A stretch of 64,000 nt of DNA from Floccularia luteovirens (GCA_009739215.1 VSJF01000008.1:1488001-1552000), one strand, 5' to 3'; counted from the first letter of the stretch, positions 46,107 to 59,046 are shown. A program made the numbers and translations. The notes: a model not told the origin generated them from the letters alone.

Positions 46107-49100
46107 ATGAGTTGTCAACATGGCCACTCTCAGTCGTCCTCTTACCCAGAAATTAACTACGGTTCTGGAGAAAAATGGATCAAGAATCTAACAAAAGACA
46201 GACTGAACAATTTTAATGGCGGCCATTACTCGGATGTTAACTTGGCATCTGTCTTGTTCACTCATCGGATTGATAATGCAGAGCATGTCAAGCTCAAAGT
46301 GTGAGCTTCAGATTTTTTTTTCTGTCGTGGTATAGATGTATATCTTAATACTTTACTTTGCCTTGCTTGTCTATTAGATGGAGTGCTCCGGGGATGACGA
46401 AACCCACTTTCGAAGAAGCGATGAAACATAAGTTCAGGTCGGCAAAGAAAGGAGATTCTTTTGGACCATCATGTGAGAACTTTTCAATTAACTTGCTTAT
46501 GTTTAACTGATCCGTGGACCATAGGGGTAAGCATTGGCTCAATTCTATAATCTCTCCTGTTCCGGCTGTGTCACAGGGATCTCTTATGATACCCGCGGAT
46601 AGAACAGAAGAGCATGTTATCTGAAGTTAACTGCTTTCCTTTTCACAGACAAACCATTGGTGGAAAGTAACAGTTACTATTCCATCATATTGGCAGCAAT
46701 ATGACCGTGTGCAGTGTGCGAGTCTTACATTTATCTGGTGTTACCATACTAATATCAAGTTTTAGTTGAATTTGATCCGGGATGTGAAGCTATGATATTC
46801 AGCACAGACGGTGTACCACTGCAAGGTTTCCTTTACCTACCTCTCTTCCACCTTCAGTGTTCTTAAATGAGTGTAGGAATAACGGGTGGTTACGGCGGAG
46901 ATAGACGTGTCGAATACATAATCCCAGCAGAAGCACGAGCACAGGGTGTTCATGAATTCATCATCGAATCAAGCTGCAACGGCATGTTCGGTGTCCCCTG
47001 GAACGGAGATACTATCCAACCACCTGATGTACGTTAAATCATTCCCACTTAACATTAAACAATGCTGAGTCGACTTATTGAAGATGAATCGGTATTTCAC
47101 CCTTGCATCGGCAGATTTAGTCGTCCCTAACATGGATGCTTGGGGTTTGCTTTGGGATTTCCAATGTTTGCGAGAATTGGTGGATACCTTACCCGGAAAT
47201 ACAGCGTAAGTTCTGCACACGTAATTGACTTGAATTTTTTTTCACCCTGTGTAGGTTACAAAACAAGGCATTATCCACTGCCAATGAAATAATGAATATT
47301 TTCAACAGGGGAGATCCAGCTGCGGTTCGGAAGGGTAGAAAGTTGGCAGAAGATGTATTTGGAAAAGATTGGGAATCGAAGAAGCAAGATATCTACAAGG
47401 AAGGAAATGGAAAGGTCAATGTATGGGGCATAGGTAAACTTGAGCTGAAACTTTTAATGCTAGGACTTAACCTTGCATACCTTTTTTCTAGGACAGTGCG
47501 TGAATCGTCATTCCACTTTTCAGTTCTACTAACAAGAAAATCAACACAGCTGCCATATCGACACAGCATGGCTTTGGCCCTATAGAGTGACACAACAAAA
47601 AGTTGCCAGATCTTGGGCAACACAAGTGGACCTCATGGATCGGTACCCCGAGCATAGGTTCACATGTAGTTCTGCGCAACAATATAAGTGGTTGGAAGAG
47701 GTTGGTTCGTTCTTCCCATTAATGTATACCCACTAAAGCTCTCTTTCAACGTAGTTGTACCCCCCACTTTTTGAGCGCGTGAAGGACAAGATTCTTGATG
47801 GAAGATTCCAACCGGTAGGAGGATCCTGGGTCGAGAATGATTCGAACATGCCTTCTGGCGAGGCTCTCGTTCGTCAATTCTTATTTGGACAGAATTACTT
47901 CGAATCTAGGTTCGGTAAACGTTGTGATACGGCATGGCTTCCGGATTCGTTCGGTTTGACTGGGGCTTTACCACAATTAATTAGAGGGTCTGGTAAGTGT
48001 TTTATTCAATGTCAAACTCTACTTGTGTGATTGTTTGTTAATACCTCGTCCAGGAATGGCCTATTTCTTTACACAAAAACTATCATGGTGAGATCCGTAT
48101 CTTTGTTTTGTGTTCATTGACTAACTTGATTTGTGATTTGCAGGAATAATATGTATGATTTCGGATTTCTTCCATCGATTTTTTGCTCACCCATATTGTA
48201 TCAGCAACCGTTTCCCCCACAGTACTTTCAACTGGGTGGGAATAGATGGCACACAGGTTTTGTGCCATATGACTCCGGGTATGTAACCTCGCTTTTAATT
48301 TATGAAGCAAGGCTTAATTATAGACTACTATAGTTGATACATACACGGCTCAGGCTACAGTTGGTGACGTCGACAAAGCACTGACGAATCACAAAAATCT
48401 TGAATCAAACGACACTGCTTTGCTAGTGTTTGGTAATGGCGACGGTGGTGGAGGACCATTAGCGAAGATGTTGGAAAATGTGAGTATATGTTACCTTGGA
48501 CTTCGTATGATTTAATTTAGGAAACTCCTAGCTTCGTCGTATCCGTGCAGTCACGAATGAACACAGAGAATTACCACCTGTCAGTATGGGTCACTCTGTG
48601 GATGAGTTCTTTGAGGATGTTCAAAAGAAAAGTAATGACGGAAAAACCCTGCCTAATTGGTGTGTCTCATGAAGAATATTTATGATGTTTGCTCACATTG
48701 GTATGTATAATCAGGCATGGGGAACTTTACCTTGAGGTGAGTGTTGAGATAATTAGTCCAATTAGTCTTATTTACAACATTGCGTAGTTCCACCGAGGAA
48801 CATATACGTCCCATGGTTCTATCAAGAAGGGAAACAGACATTCCGAAATCCTTCTCCGTGACGTTGAGGTCAGTCACTATTTACTGACAACCTCGATTCT
48901 TTTATTCAATCACGTTTAGCAAATAGCAACTTTGGCGTCTCTTTACAAATTGAAAAATAACGAGTATGTGTATCCTAAAGGAAGCATAGACACAATGTGG
49001 GAGAAAGTTTTGTTGAATCAATGTAAGGCAGTACTACATCTCTATAACGAAGTATTCTCACACATATTTTCATTAGTCCATGATGGTATGTTTTGTAGAT

Positions 49101-51389
49101 TCTATAATACAGTACTTTAGCTAATGCCCGTCAAAGTTCTTCCTGGATCTGCGATGTAAGTGTATAACTAATTATTGGTACCTTCAGTCATTGAGATTCA
49201 CAATATCAGTGGCATGGTATACGAAGACGCGGAGCAGTTATATTCTGAAGTCAAAACAGACGGAGAGGCTTTACTCGAAGAAGCTTTCGGCATTCTTTTC
49301 CCCAAATCCATACCACTCAATCCAAGAACTAAAGTCAAAGCCCTTAGTGGTTCGTGTAAATTGATTGCATACAACACAACTCCTTTCCCGCGTTGGGATA
49401 TTGTTAGAATCCCTCTTACCAGTGCTGGTGCTGGTTTACGTTCGCAGATTCTTCAAGCTTCTGAAGATGGGAAAGAGGGTTATGCTATCATGCATTGTAC
49501 TGCAGGAGGTCCGGGTGCTCTCCGTGACCCGTCTAATGCGCTTCATTCTCAACTCATGCCTGCATCTGGTCTGTAACTCTTCCTTTTTTGTTTCTTCGTT
49601 TCGTTGAGATTGACATATATCCTCTTTTGTAGTATACACAAACGGATCTGACCACTTTGTCTTACGAAATGCTAGTGTGCAGTTGACTATCTCACAAGGC
49701 CGGATCACTAGTTTGTTAGATGTCAAGCTGAAGTATGTTGTCATATTTTTGTGTTCAAAATCGGGAGCTTATCTTGTCTGCAGTCGCGAACTAATCCCTG
49801 CGGGTTCGGATGGTGGACTGATGATTTTCCAAGATCAACCTAATTATTGGGATGCATGGGACGTGGAAATACATCATTTGGAAACTGCCAAACCATTGCA
49901 ATTCACAAATGTATCTGTGGTTGCTCAAGGTCCTTTGCGTGCTGCCGTCAGAGCTGAGGTTAAATATGGCCAGAGTTCAATCAGTGTTCTTGTAAGCTTT
50001 CTAATTCATAATAAAGGATGTTTAATTCTGACGAGAATTTTAGATTTCGCTCTCTGCAACTCCAGGTTTTTCCTAATCATTGTTTTCACATTCCACGCAA
50101 TCTCTGACGGAGCCTAAATTTCAGCGACTGTCAAGGAGAACTCGCGCTCGTTGTTTGACTTTGAGGCGGTAGTCGACTGGCATCAACGACATGAATTCTT
50201 GAAATGTACGGTATCATTTCAACAGATCGGTTTCTTATTATTAACATTTGGATGTTAGTCGAATTACCCCTTGATATCCACAACGACAATGCAACATACG
50301 AAACACAATTCGGACACGTTCAAAGACCAACTCATAAGAATACTACTTGGGATATGGCTAAGGTATGAATCATGACAACCTATCCTATGCTTGATCATAC
50401 GACCTCTTTTACTCCAGTTCGAAGTTTGCGGCCACAAGGTACAGCAAATATCTTTGCCACTATCATGAGGGAATTTAAGTTAATTCTTTCCAATAGTATG
50501 CTGATCTTAGCGAATTTGGTTATGGAGTAGCCATACTGTCGGAGTCGAAGTATGGCTTTTCTTGTCAAGGAGGTGTCCTCCGCATATCCCTTCTTCGTTC
50601 TGCCACAGCACCAGACGCTGAACAAGATCAAGGTGTGCATTTTGAAATGTATAATACGACTTTCATGTGTTCAATTGTCGATTCTTCAAAACTTGTAGGC
50701 GAGCACCATTTCTCGTGGGCTATCTTGCCACATGAGGGTCACTTCTTGGAGTCCGACGTACCTATAGCTGGGTACCTGTACAACTCACCTCTGCGAGGTA
50801 GGTACTCGACGATAAATAAAACTCTAAACTGAATCCAATTTCTACAGTCCGCTGCTTGCCCACCGGCGCTGAAGATCTTGTGTCTGTCCTCTCTGCACCA
50901 ATTGTTGTAGAAGGGGCACGCAATGTCTTTTTGGAAACCATAAAACGTGGAGAACATGACTCATTTGACTGCGCAGCAAATTTCGACAACGACTCTGAAA
51001 CGCCGCCAAGCGTGATCTTACGGTTGTACGAGGCGTTTGGTGGGCACGCACGCGCATCGTTGAGGATTTCTAGGCATATACCCGTTGTCAAAGCCATCGT
51101 CACAAACCTTTTGGAAGATGAAGATAAAAGTTTGGACATTGCCCGCATCAGCGATAACAGTGATTTGTCAGGCAGTTCAATAATCAAACTTGACTTCAGG
51201 GGTTTTGAAGTTAAGACTGTTAAACTCGTACTCGGTACGCTGCCACCGCCCCCTACCCAAAAAGAGTTAGTGTTTCATTGAGTTCTTTGCTGACGTTGCT
51301 TGTAGCTCACGGACCACGTTTTATGTATCAGCAGGAAGAAACGAGGCAGTTGGGTGAAAATTGACCAAGACCAATTGTTCTCGTTTTGA
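46107..51389 (+). CDS. AMS1: Vacuolar alpha-mannosidase (GH38)
   Basis: Degrades free oligomannosides in the vacuole. About 32 exons splice in frame from the ATG at 46107. Family landmarks are [57 protein letters not shown], the GH38 metal site [19 protein letters not shown], the nucleophile block [51 protein letters not shown] split by introns, [21 protein letters not shown] and the end [14 protein letters not shown] then KKRGSWVKI. No signal peptide is expected, because Ams1 reaches the vacuole by the Cvt route. Several exons are tiny: an inferred 2-nt exon (46525-46526), a 4-nt exon (47492-47495) and 9-nt exons (48144-48152, 49077-49085). The last intron starts just before 51270; ignoring it would replace the conserved end by a chance stop. 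No frame defect was found over 5 kb. Confidence 0.93.
46525..46526 (+). other. AMS1: Candidate 2-nt micro-exon of AMS1
   Basis: The conserved Trp before TNHWW needs a T (46472) joined to GG. The only GG flanked by an acceptor (CATAG) and a donor (GTAAGC) is 46525-46526, between introns 46473-46524 and 46527-46648. A 2-nt exon is extreme, so a different route or a sequence lesion remains possible. Confidence 0.45.
47492..47495 (+). other. AMS1: 4-nt micro-exon of AMS1 in the catalytic metal site
   Basis: GACA at 47492-47495 lies between introns 47434-47491 (ending CTAG) and 47496-47549 (starting GTGCGT). Including it builds [11 protein letters not shown], the exact GH38 metal-binding motif, with the codons for Gly and His each split by an intron. 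Without it the frame is lost. Confidence 0.75.
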
Positions 51390-51555
51390 TTTTTGTATTA
51401 TCAAGTTACCCTAGGAAAATTGAATAAATCTTGTTGTTCTACTAATTCTGATTCGGAAGAATCTCTGGTTATAAACGAACACTATCCTTTTCATGCGAAG
51501 ATATAATAATTAATCTGACATAGTATAGATAATAGGGGGGTATATATGTCATTTC

Positions 51556-52082
51556 TCATTCTTCTTCCCAAACCCTTGTATGGCTCTCACCTCCATCGGC
51601 ATAGTCTGGAGCTGATCGCACTTTCGTTGCATTCTTCATTTTGTGTGAGAGAGGTTCATCATCATCTGAACCTTCCAGCAACTCATTATCTTCATCATAA
51701 TCATCTTCAAGAAACTCTCTCGCTGGTGGTCCATCATCTGTACTCAAACGTATCTGACCTTCATTCGACGCCATAGATTTTAAGCTATTCATGATATGGG
51801 AGATGATAAACATTGTAGTTGAGTGAGAAAATCTTAGGACGAGCGTTCTGAGGGTACCCACGGGAATGAAACAACCCTTCGGAATGCTTCAGCTCTCCTC
51901 CACAGCAAAAATAAGCCGCACAGAGTACAAGTTGTCAATAGTAATGTCAAGGGTATGTTGTTTCCAATTGGTGGTGGTTTAGAACCTGGCTGTGGTTCTG
52001 CAGGTATCCATATAATCACGATTAGTTAGCAATGCGCAACCACCAGAACAAGCTTGGATAAACCTCCAGGAATGGGCGCCAT
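51556..52082 (-). CDS. Small single-pass membrane protein of fungi
   Basis: Three exons are inferred from the ATG at 52082 (MAPIPG), through a Pro-rich segment (EPQPGSKPPP), one membrane helix (IPLTLLLTTCTLCGLFLLW), a basic flank (RRAEAFRR) and an acidic tail (REFLEDDYDEDNELLEGSDD) to the stop at 51556-51558. Splice junctions keep the frame and use GT-AG sites. The protein would be about 125 resid­ues, with the N terminus short and the tail in the cytosol or organelle lumen. The pattern of one helix followed by GPPAREFLEDDYDED looks like a conserved uncharacterised fungal family, but no function is known to me. It is convergent with AMS1. Confidence 0.6.
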
Positions 52083-52900
52083 TATAATTATTTGTGGCGC
52101 TGCGCTTTTTGGCTTTAGCTTAAGGATTTATCCGGCAAAAAGTTCTTCAAGTTGTGTGTTATAGAAACGATGTATGTAGACTGTTCTGTGCAATCCAGTT
52201 GCTAAATGTCTTTGTCCGTTTGATTGATTGCAATGGGTTTGGTGTTGATGAAGGTGTGTGTGAGGAGAGCTGACGTTGACGCAGGTGATATACAAGTCTA
52301 TGTACTTGTGTTGTGATCGCAGTCCGCAATCTTGGCAATACTCGCGTACATTGATGCCGTTATAGCTATTTAGTGCGGGACCGCATTCTACAGTATAATA
52401 ACTTGGCAACTCGATCCAATGCATCAGTTGGGCTGCTGCGAACTCCCGCAACGACTTTAGAAGGTCCTCGGTCGGTCGCTTCGCTCCCATGTTTTCTGGA
52501 CATCATTCATATCCACTGCTCTTTGTCGATATGGAATTGGGACATAGATTCCTGGCGCAATGCGAGGCTCCCAAGCACATGTTGAATGGTGCTCCTTGCC
52601 CTTGGCTAGTCGAGAGTAGTATACATATCAAGCTTTTCAAGGCTGAATACCGCACGTCGCTAATGTCAACGAGGATATCAAACATTTCCTCCGTACATCC
52701 ATAGCAACTGTCAACCGATACTAGTTATGAAATTTATTATATATACCTCATTGAAGGTCTTACTGAAAGCGCCGCTGGACTGTTCATTTGTTCCGGCAAT
52801 GTTATCAGGCCCTTATAGCGGAATTGAGATTATACATATTTTACGTATGTGCATGTAACCGCAAGAGCTTTGAATTGTCAGGTACAGATCAGCGAGTCAT
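52083..52900. other. Intergenic, no gene recognised
   Basis: Lies between the small membrane protein start and the alcohol oxidase stop. Minus-strand frames at 52128-52490 and 52503-52685 are open but show no recognisable domain. They could be a fragment of an unknown gene. Confidence 0.35.
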
Positions 52901-55639
52901 TCAGTTTTCTTTCAATAAGCCCAAATCCTCAGCAATTATTTCCGCAGTTTTCTCCCCAATTGCTACAGCAGTGTTATATGTATTTGCGCCAACATTTCCA
53001 GGACAAATGCTACAATCTGATGTCGTATTAGATGAGTCGTGATCCACACCTGATTCCCAAATGGATCAGGCGCTTACCAGCGATTTTGAGGTTCTGGACA
53101 CCATAAACGTTCAATCTTTTATCAATCACGCCGCCTTGTTCACGCCTTTTCATTGCGCAAGTGCCCATCTATAACATGAAGGTTAGAAATCGAACCATCT
53201 GTGGATAAAAGCACTGACAGAATGGAATGTTGTCTCAACTATAAGGGTTCACTCTCAGTAAACTTGTTTGTGGATGGTGCATTCTAGGGGAGAACAGACC
53301 TGTTTGTCTGATGTACTCATCAATAGCTTGATCATCTTCTTTAGAGTAAACAATATCGGGCGCAGATATGTCGATAGGTCCATGAGCAACTCCTGCGCGA
53401 GCTTGACTACCTTCGTCGAATTTTGGATGTTCTTGATAGAATTCTCCTCGATAGAACTTTAGGCGTCGAGCGATTTCCCTTGTCTTCTTGTATGCCCACC
53501 TCAATATATCCACGTCGCAGACGCTGGCACAAAAATTGTTGAAATGTTTAATACGATTAAGAAACAACACACTCATCGAGAAATCCTGGTTCAAAGTCTA
53601 GTGGTCCATGTGGGTCAAGCCCCGACGATATATGGGTGCGTCCAACGGACGATGGATATCCCTGGTATATGATACATTACACTTTGATTGAAAGAAATAA
53701 ACAATAACAGAACACACAGATATATGAACCATAGTGAAATACTTTCGCCGAGTTGCTTCGGGATGATACCCACCGTAACTACCAAATACAATCATCAGAT
53801 TAACTCAATTTTAATATTAGTTGTTTCAAGCCCCACGCAGCGAAAACACCCATCATCATAGCAGGTTTATCAGGTGCATTGGAAAAGTGGGTTTTCCATC
53901 TTTGCTCGAAGTCAGGTCCCAACGCTTTGGCTTCCTCGTCATTTGGACGTATTTTAATTCCAGCATCGAATGCACTGCCAGGAGTTCAATGCATTGGAGT
54001 AACAAAAAAGTGAATTTACTCGCTTGTGTGAAAGCAAGCCCTGGCCATCATTAAGCCACTGAGAAACATATGCTATATGATTGGATTGAATCTCATTTTT
54101 CGATGGGGCACAGATTATTTAATCATATTACTCACGTTCAATTTCATCTTTGGTTCCACGAAATAGGGTATCTAAAGTATCAGCATCATCACTCGCAAGA
54201 TAGGGAGCAAACAAGTGATTATGATCTGCAGTAATGTTTTGTTGAAAAGAAAGAGATTAAAGGTATTTGATATTGATAATCACCCATATAATGTTCACCG
54301 ACACCAGGAAGGTCAACCAACTGGGTGATGTTGTTCTTGTCCAGAACTTCTTTCCTCCCAATCCCAGACCGCTCTAGGATGGCTGGCGACCCAAATGCCC
54401 CGGCCGAAAGTACAACGAGACGAGAAGCTTTTACCCTCAACGGCTCTTGGTTGGTATTACCACGCCTGTTAAGGTCGTCTACGTATTCAACTCCAACCGC
54501 ACGGTTATCCCTATTTCAAATGAGCAGGGCGAAGTAAAAATTACACAGTGGGATATCTTCTCACTCGAAAATAACACGTGTGACGCGTTTGTGATCCAAA
54601 ACTGTAAGATTTGAGTTCCCCATGATGTTGTAGATATAATGGTGGGCTGTGTCAGAACGTATTCCCGTATCCCCGTCGATAAACCTGATACAGCAAGAGT
54701 TTAGCTCAGATTATGTCGGATAAAAATTTGATTATGGCTGTACCTTGGCCACCTCTGTGTTTCATCATCATATCAGAAAATTGATGGTAACAACCAAGAC
54801 TCGAAGCTTACGCCATATTCATTACAAGAAAAGAAAGCATGTATGTCATCTGTGCTCCTTCGGCTTTTGTCATAAGCTGCAGTTACTTCGAGGAAGTTTT
54901 TGGCCAGGTTTATTTCACTTCTGGCAAACGATACCCTCAATGGTCCAGAAGTCCCATGAGTATCATTGTTCGCCTTTTCTTGATACGTTTCTGCCTACGT
55001 GAGATCTTATGTCAAGCTAAGAGCTAATGTAATTATGTGAATACAAGGGTATACCTTCTTTAACAACGGAATCAAATTTTTGGAGCCCCAACCATTGTTT
55101 CCATGCACAGTTTCCCATTCGTCATAGTCAGACGCAGCAGCTCGAGCATATGTGGTGACTAAGAGGTAATCCATCAGTAAGAAATATTAAATTATTTGAG
55201 AAGCACAAACGGACAATTAACACTTGATCCACCACCCACACACCGTCCGTTGAGGACCGTGAGTGAACGGCCAACAACGCTTTTACTAGGTTTTGCTATA
55301 TGACGGCTGAATGTTTCCTTAGAAGTCCCCAAGTTTTTGAAGAAACGGGCTGGTTGAATACATTCGGGCAAGTCTCGGGTATGTGGACCAGCTTCTAATA
55401 TCTATTTGGTGTAAGCTCAGAGGCTGCGAGACGAACAAATAGAATTGATGTATACGGACAAGAATTTTAAGGTTTGGATCTGCCCTCGCAAGGCGACCAG
55501 CCGTAACACATGACGTTGCGCCACCTAGAAATTTTCATTCAGAAGGCTACGAAATCCACACGAATATGTATAAAGAAATATCACCTCCAACAAATATTAT
55601 ATCGTAGTGGTCAATTGGTTGATCAGAAGTCACCGTCAT
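52901..55639 (-). CDS. AOX: GMC alcohol (methanol) oxidase
   Basis: FAD enzyme oxidising short alcohols to aldehydes with release of H2O2, peroxisomal or secreted in fungi. About 17 exons, roughly 630 codons, splice without frame defects from the ATG at 55639 to the stop at 52901-52903. Landmarks are HYDIIFVGGGATSCVTAGRL (FAD site), ARAAASDYDEWETV, SDTAHHYIYN, VLSAGAFGSPAILERSGIG, PGVGEHYMDHNHLFAPYLAS, SQWLNDGQGLLSH, WAYKKTREIARRLKFYRGEF, SAPDIVY, FHSMGTCAMK with the catalytic His, and GNVGANTYNTA with the paired Asn. The AWAYKK/YRGE wording points to the alcohol-oxidase branch rather than aryl-alcohol or glucose oxidases. One oddity is that the third Gly of the FAD-binding GxGxxG is Ser (GGGATS). 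One intron near 54024 uses a GC donor. Confidence 0.9.
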
Positions 55640-56244
55640 GAGGAATTGAGATTGAGTTGGAATAATAGCAGGTGCTAATCTGTTATCAGCTTCAGGTGCT
55701 GAGTTCGGTACGAGAATGATTCAATCCGCTGGTGTCGCCATCAAGAGCAAAAGAAGTTTGTTCCCCGATGTAATGCCACCGCATCAGTACAATTGATGGG
55801 TTCACGAAATTTCATGTTTTCTCCACCGATAACGACTAAGAAACCAGACAAGATTGGGATACTTCGGCAGTCATTAGGCTCTGAAACTGGACTTACTCGT
55901 ACAGGTCTAGGAACCAGTAAAAGCATTACTGAAAACCGGTAACTTGAATATTTGCGCGAAATACCATGAACGTACATAAATCAAAACAACCATCACTTGG
56001 TTGTCGTCCCAGTGTTTGTGTTCCCGAAGGGTGTCGTAGAAGTCCTGGTCATTCCTGCTGCGTCTTTCCATACATCTCAATACCAAACTGAAACTCCTGG
56101 GTGTGGGCTATCGTTACACTTCAAACCTCCTGGAGATTGATTTCCAAGTACATTGTGTTACATATGCGGAATGATGTCTGGTACGTTTTCTATCAGCATA
56201 GCTATTACCAACCACTCGCTCATATGTGTTGTATGAGAAAAGTG
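55640..56244. other. Upstream region of the alcohol oxidase
   Basis: No gene seen. It should contain the alcohol oxidase promoter reading left. The short minus-strand frame at 55741-55977 has no family feature. Confidence 0.4.
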
Positions 56245-56845
56245 GTCTCCTTCTGTATACTCTGCGAGAATTGAATATGATGTATCTGATGAACCAGTTA
56301 ACGGATAAGATTGACTGGAATAAAAAGGTTTCGATATTATCATTGATCTAATCACAATTAAAAATTGTAGATATCGAAGAAATCAGTAGCTCAAAGTGGA
56401 GGGCTGAAGCACTTGCAACGAAAGGTGTGGATATATCAGAAAAATGGTGGAATATTGCATTGCGGAGCTACGCTACGAAGCCAAATGTCGAACAAACAGG
56501 ATATGTAACCGCTTTCAATGGAGAGGTGTATAAATCAGACTCTACCATCCCCAACGACTTGGGGGGAGGAACTGATGGCTGCCGTTTGCACCTTTGGAAA
56601 ATGACCTGCCCATCTGAAAGATTGGCATCCAGGTTCGAATGGTTTGGTCCCGGACTTGGTCCACCCATCCCTTTTTTCGTTTGTATATGGTCGCAGCCGC
56701 ATTCTCTTAGAACGAACTACTAGCCTGGATCATTGCATTAACTGGTGTGGAGAGTGTTGTGTAGCTAGTTTCTCCGAAATATAGAAGCAAAGACCGACAA
56801 GGAATGGCAGATCCCTTCACTAGGAAATTCCAATGGCTTCCTTGA
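56245..56845 (+). pseudogene. DUF4246 relic, N-terminal part
   Basis: The plus strand reads ELNMMYLMNQLTDKIDWNKK, an intron-like gap, then SSKWRAEALATKGVDISEKW, GYVTAFNGEVYKSDSTIPN and finally RKFQWLP at 56821-56841. Each matches the intact DUF4246 gene at 60121-62119 in order. The copy is broken by frame changes (from WNIALRSYATKPN onwards and after the IPN block) and ends abruptly where the transporter pseudogene begins. The two share the bases AATGGCTTCC. Confidence 0.8.
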
Positions 56846-59046
56846 TCAGTGGTAGCCTTGATGGCGCCAGTGTAGAATACTTTGAACCTCTTAGGAGGAC
56901 GGAGACAGAAGAACGGCTTCTCACCACGAAAGAAACAAAAGACAGTCTTCTAGATGAAGGCGGTTTACAAGCGTGGATAACTTTGTTTGGCGCGTGAGTT
57001 ATTCGTAACGCCCGACTTCCACAACTGCTGACCAACGGATTCTGTGGTGCTCAAATTCCTGCTCCAGTTCGTCACTTTTGGGTACATATAAAAAATTCGG
57101 CAGGCCGCTCTTTCCTTTCGAGTTGCTAATTCTCCCTCATCGCTAGGTACACAAATACTTTTGGAGTGTTCTAAGACTTTTATATCCGAAGGTACTTGAA
57201 TGACCTCACACCGAGTCAGATTGGGTCTAGTAGTGACAATCCGCTTTCTCTCTGAATTTGCCGATATAACATGTTGGGTAGATGGATTGGCGGTGTACAG
57301 TTTGGTCTCACTTTGATATTGAGCCTTATTACTGGAAGCCTTTTTGACAGAGGATATTTATACGTCACAATTTTTTTCACAGTTGCCGGTGTATTTGTTT
57401 ACGAGCCATCTTGTATAGTCATTTCATTGTTGCTCTTGTTGGATTATTTCTACCCCCTTAAAGTAAGTCTTCTAGTTAAAACCCACTTATTACAATCGCT
57501 CAACCGGCTGATTTGGCCGGTGTTTCTGCTATCTCTGTCACATGAGAACTCTTATTATCAAGTTTTCCTCAAGTACGGTATTGGTTTTGGCATAGCAAGC
57601 GGTCTGGTGTATAAACCATGTAAGCAACTATTAATAAAGGCCCATATCATATATTCACACCCATCCAACATTAGGGATTACCACTCATTATTTTAGCAAG
57701 AGACGTGCTTTGGCAATGGGCATTGTATCGTCTGGGTCTGCATTAAGTAAGACTACTAAACTGCCTAAAACATTATTCATTATCAAATCCTCATTGATAC
57801 AATCATCCACCCGATCATGCTCAATAAACTCGTCAATAAGCCAATTAGATTCCGTGCTGGCATACGGATTAGTGCAGGCATGAATACCACCCTATATTTG
57901 ATCGCCGCAATGATTATGCGAACTCGCCTACCCCTTAAAAGGGGACCTGCTTCGACTAGCCTGTTACCCAAAAGTTTAGCGAATCACACCACTTTTGTAA
58001 TTGCTATCATAGCGTGAGATCCCCACTATCGCAACTCTATTAAATTCCGTGGCTGATAGAAATATTCCCGAGAAATATGTTTTTGTTCCTGTCGCTCTTT
58101 TTCGTTCCGTTCAACATACAGCTCAAAACAATACTTGCTGGCGTGGACCAGAACTTTGCGTTTGATTCGGTACATTATTTTATGATCATGTCTCATTGCT
58201 CCTATAAGATTTCCACCTGGAACTCTGGTAGTTTGTGTGGACGCATTATTATAGGATTACTGACAACTACCATTGGACATCTGAATCTTTCGATTTTGTC
58301 TGTTATAATAGCTTGCACTCTTTGCATCTGTATGCTCCTGGTGAGAAATGTGGGCTCAACAGTTGCGATTGCTTTTCTTATATGGATTCCTTTCTGGCGG
58401 TGATTAGTATTTTCGCTGTCTTTGTTTTACTAAGAGTTATATACATAGCTAGTTCTGTATTACCAGCTGCGATGTGTGTGCGTATTCAATTACTCCGATA
58501 CTTATATCCTACATACTATTTTCATGTGTCATAGCTCATATGGCACGCAAGGCCTCTGAGATTGGGATACGTATGGAATTGTTTCTTCCAGCTGGTGGTG
58601 CGTATAACTAATTCAATTGTTTACTTTCAAAAAGGCTTAACGGCTTGTTCCAATGATATTTGTCCGCCCACAGTGCGCCAAACAACGCTGGACCTATTTC
58701 CTGGTTAAAAATTGAATCTTCTTTCCTTAATAAGTCTTTCCCTTACCAAATAGAGCAGCAATGCCCGTATCATATGTGTGACTGTCTCAGTCTTCATGGG
58801 TGTACGTACAACAGTTTGTTTTCTGCTCATAGTTTTTAGGTCTGTGCAATGGTTGGTGCCCTGTTACTATTTGTTTCGCGGCAGTTCTTGGTGCGGGAGA
58901 AGCTAGGTCTTTCGTGTAAATGCCTTTGAAAAAATGTCGAACTGCATATCTTGTACTCGACTATATGTTGTTAGAGTGTTTTCTAGAGGAATGATTGATC
59001 TGTAATACAGAATGAAATAACCGGAAGAGTGTGACGTCCAATGGCT
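56829..59046. repeat. 9-bp direct repeat flanking the transporter pseudogene
   Basis: CCAATGGCT occurs at 56829-56837, where the DUF4246 relic meets the transporter start codon, and again at 59038-59046, just before the DUF4246 relic resumes. Such a pair can be a microhomology used in recombination or an insertion-site duplication; chance cannot be excluded for nine bases. Confidence 0.4.
56832..58929 (+). pseudogene. Monocarboxylate-transporter-like MFS pseudogene
   Basis: Membrane transporter of the MCT/MCH branch of the major facilitator superfamily. Ordered family blocks are seen: the N-terminal exon ending DEGGLQAWITLFGA before a GT donor, YTNTFGVF-stop-DFY, YLNDLTPSQIG, GGVQFGLTLILSLITGSLFDRGYLY, HENSYYQVFLKYGIGFGIASG, KRRALAMGIVSSGSAL, HPIMLNKLVNKP, AGMNTTLYLIAAMIM, ENFAF-like QNFAFDS, NSGSLCGRIIIGLL, SEIGIRM and the tail ALLLFVSRQFLVREKLG. 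They lie in several frames, with in-frame stops (for example TAA replacing Gln before DFY). The copy is therefore dead. It sits inside a DUF4246 relic. Confidence 0.85.

Noticed and set aside
52128..52490. 120-codon minus-strand frame between two genes
   Set aside because: No family feature, no credible splice partner; noted only as an open stretch.
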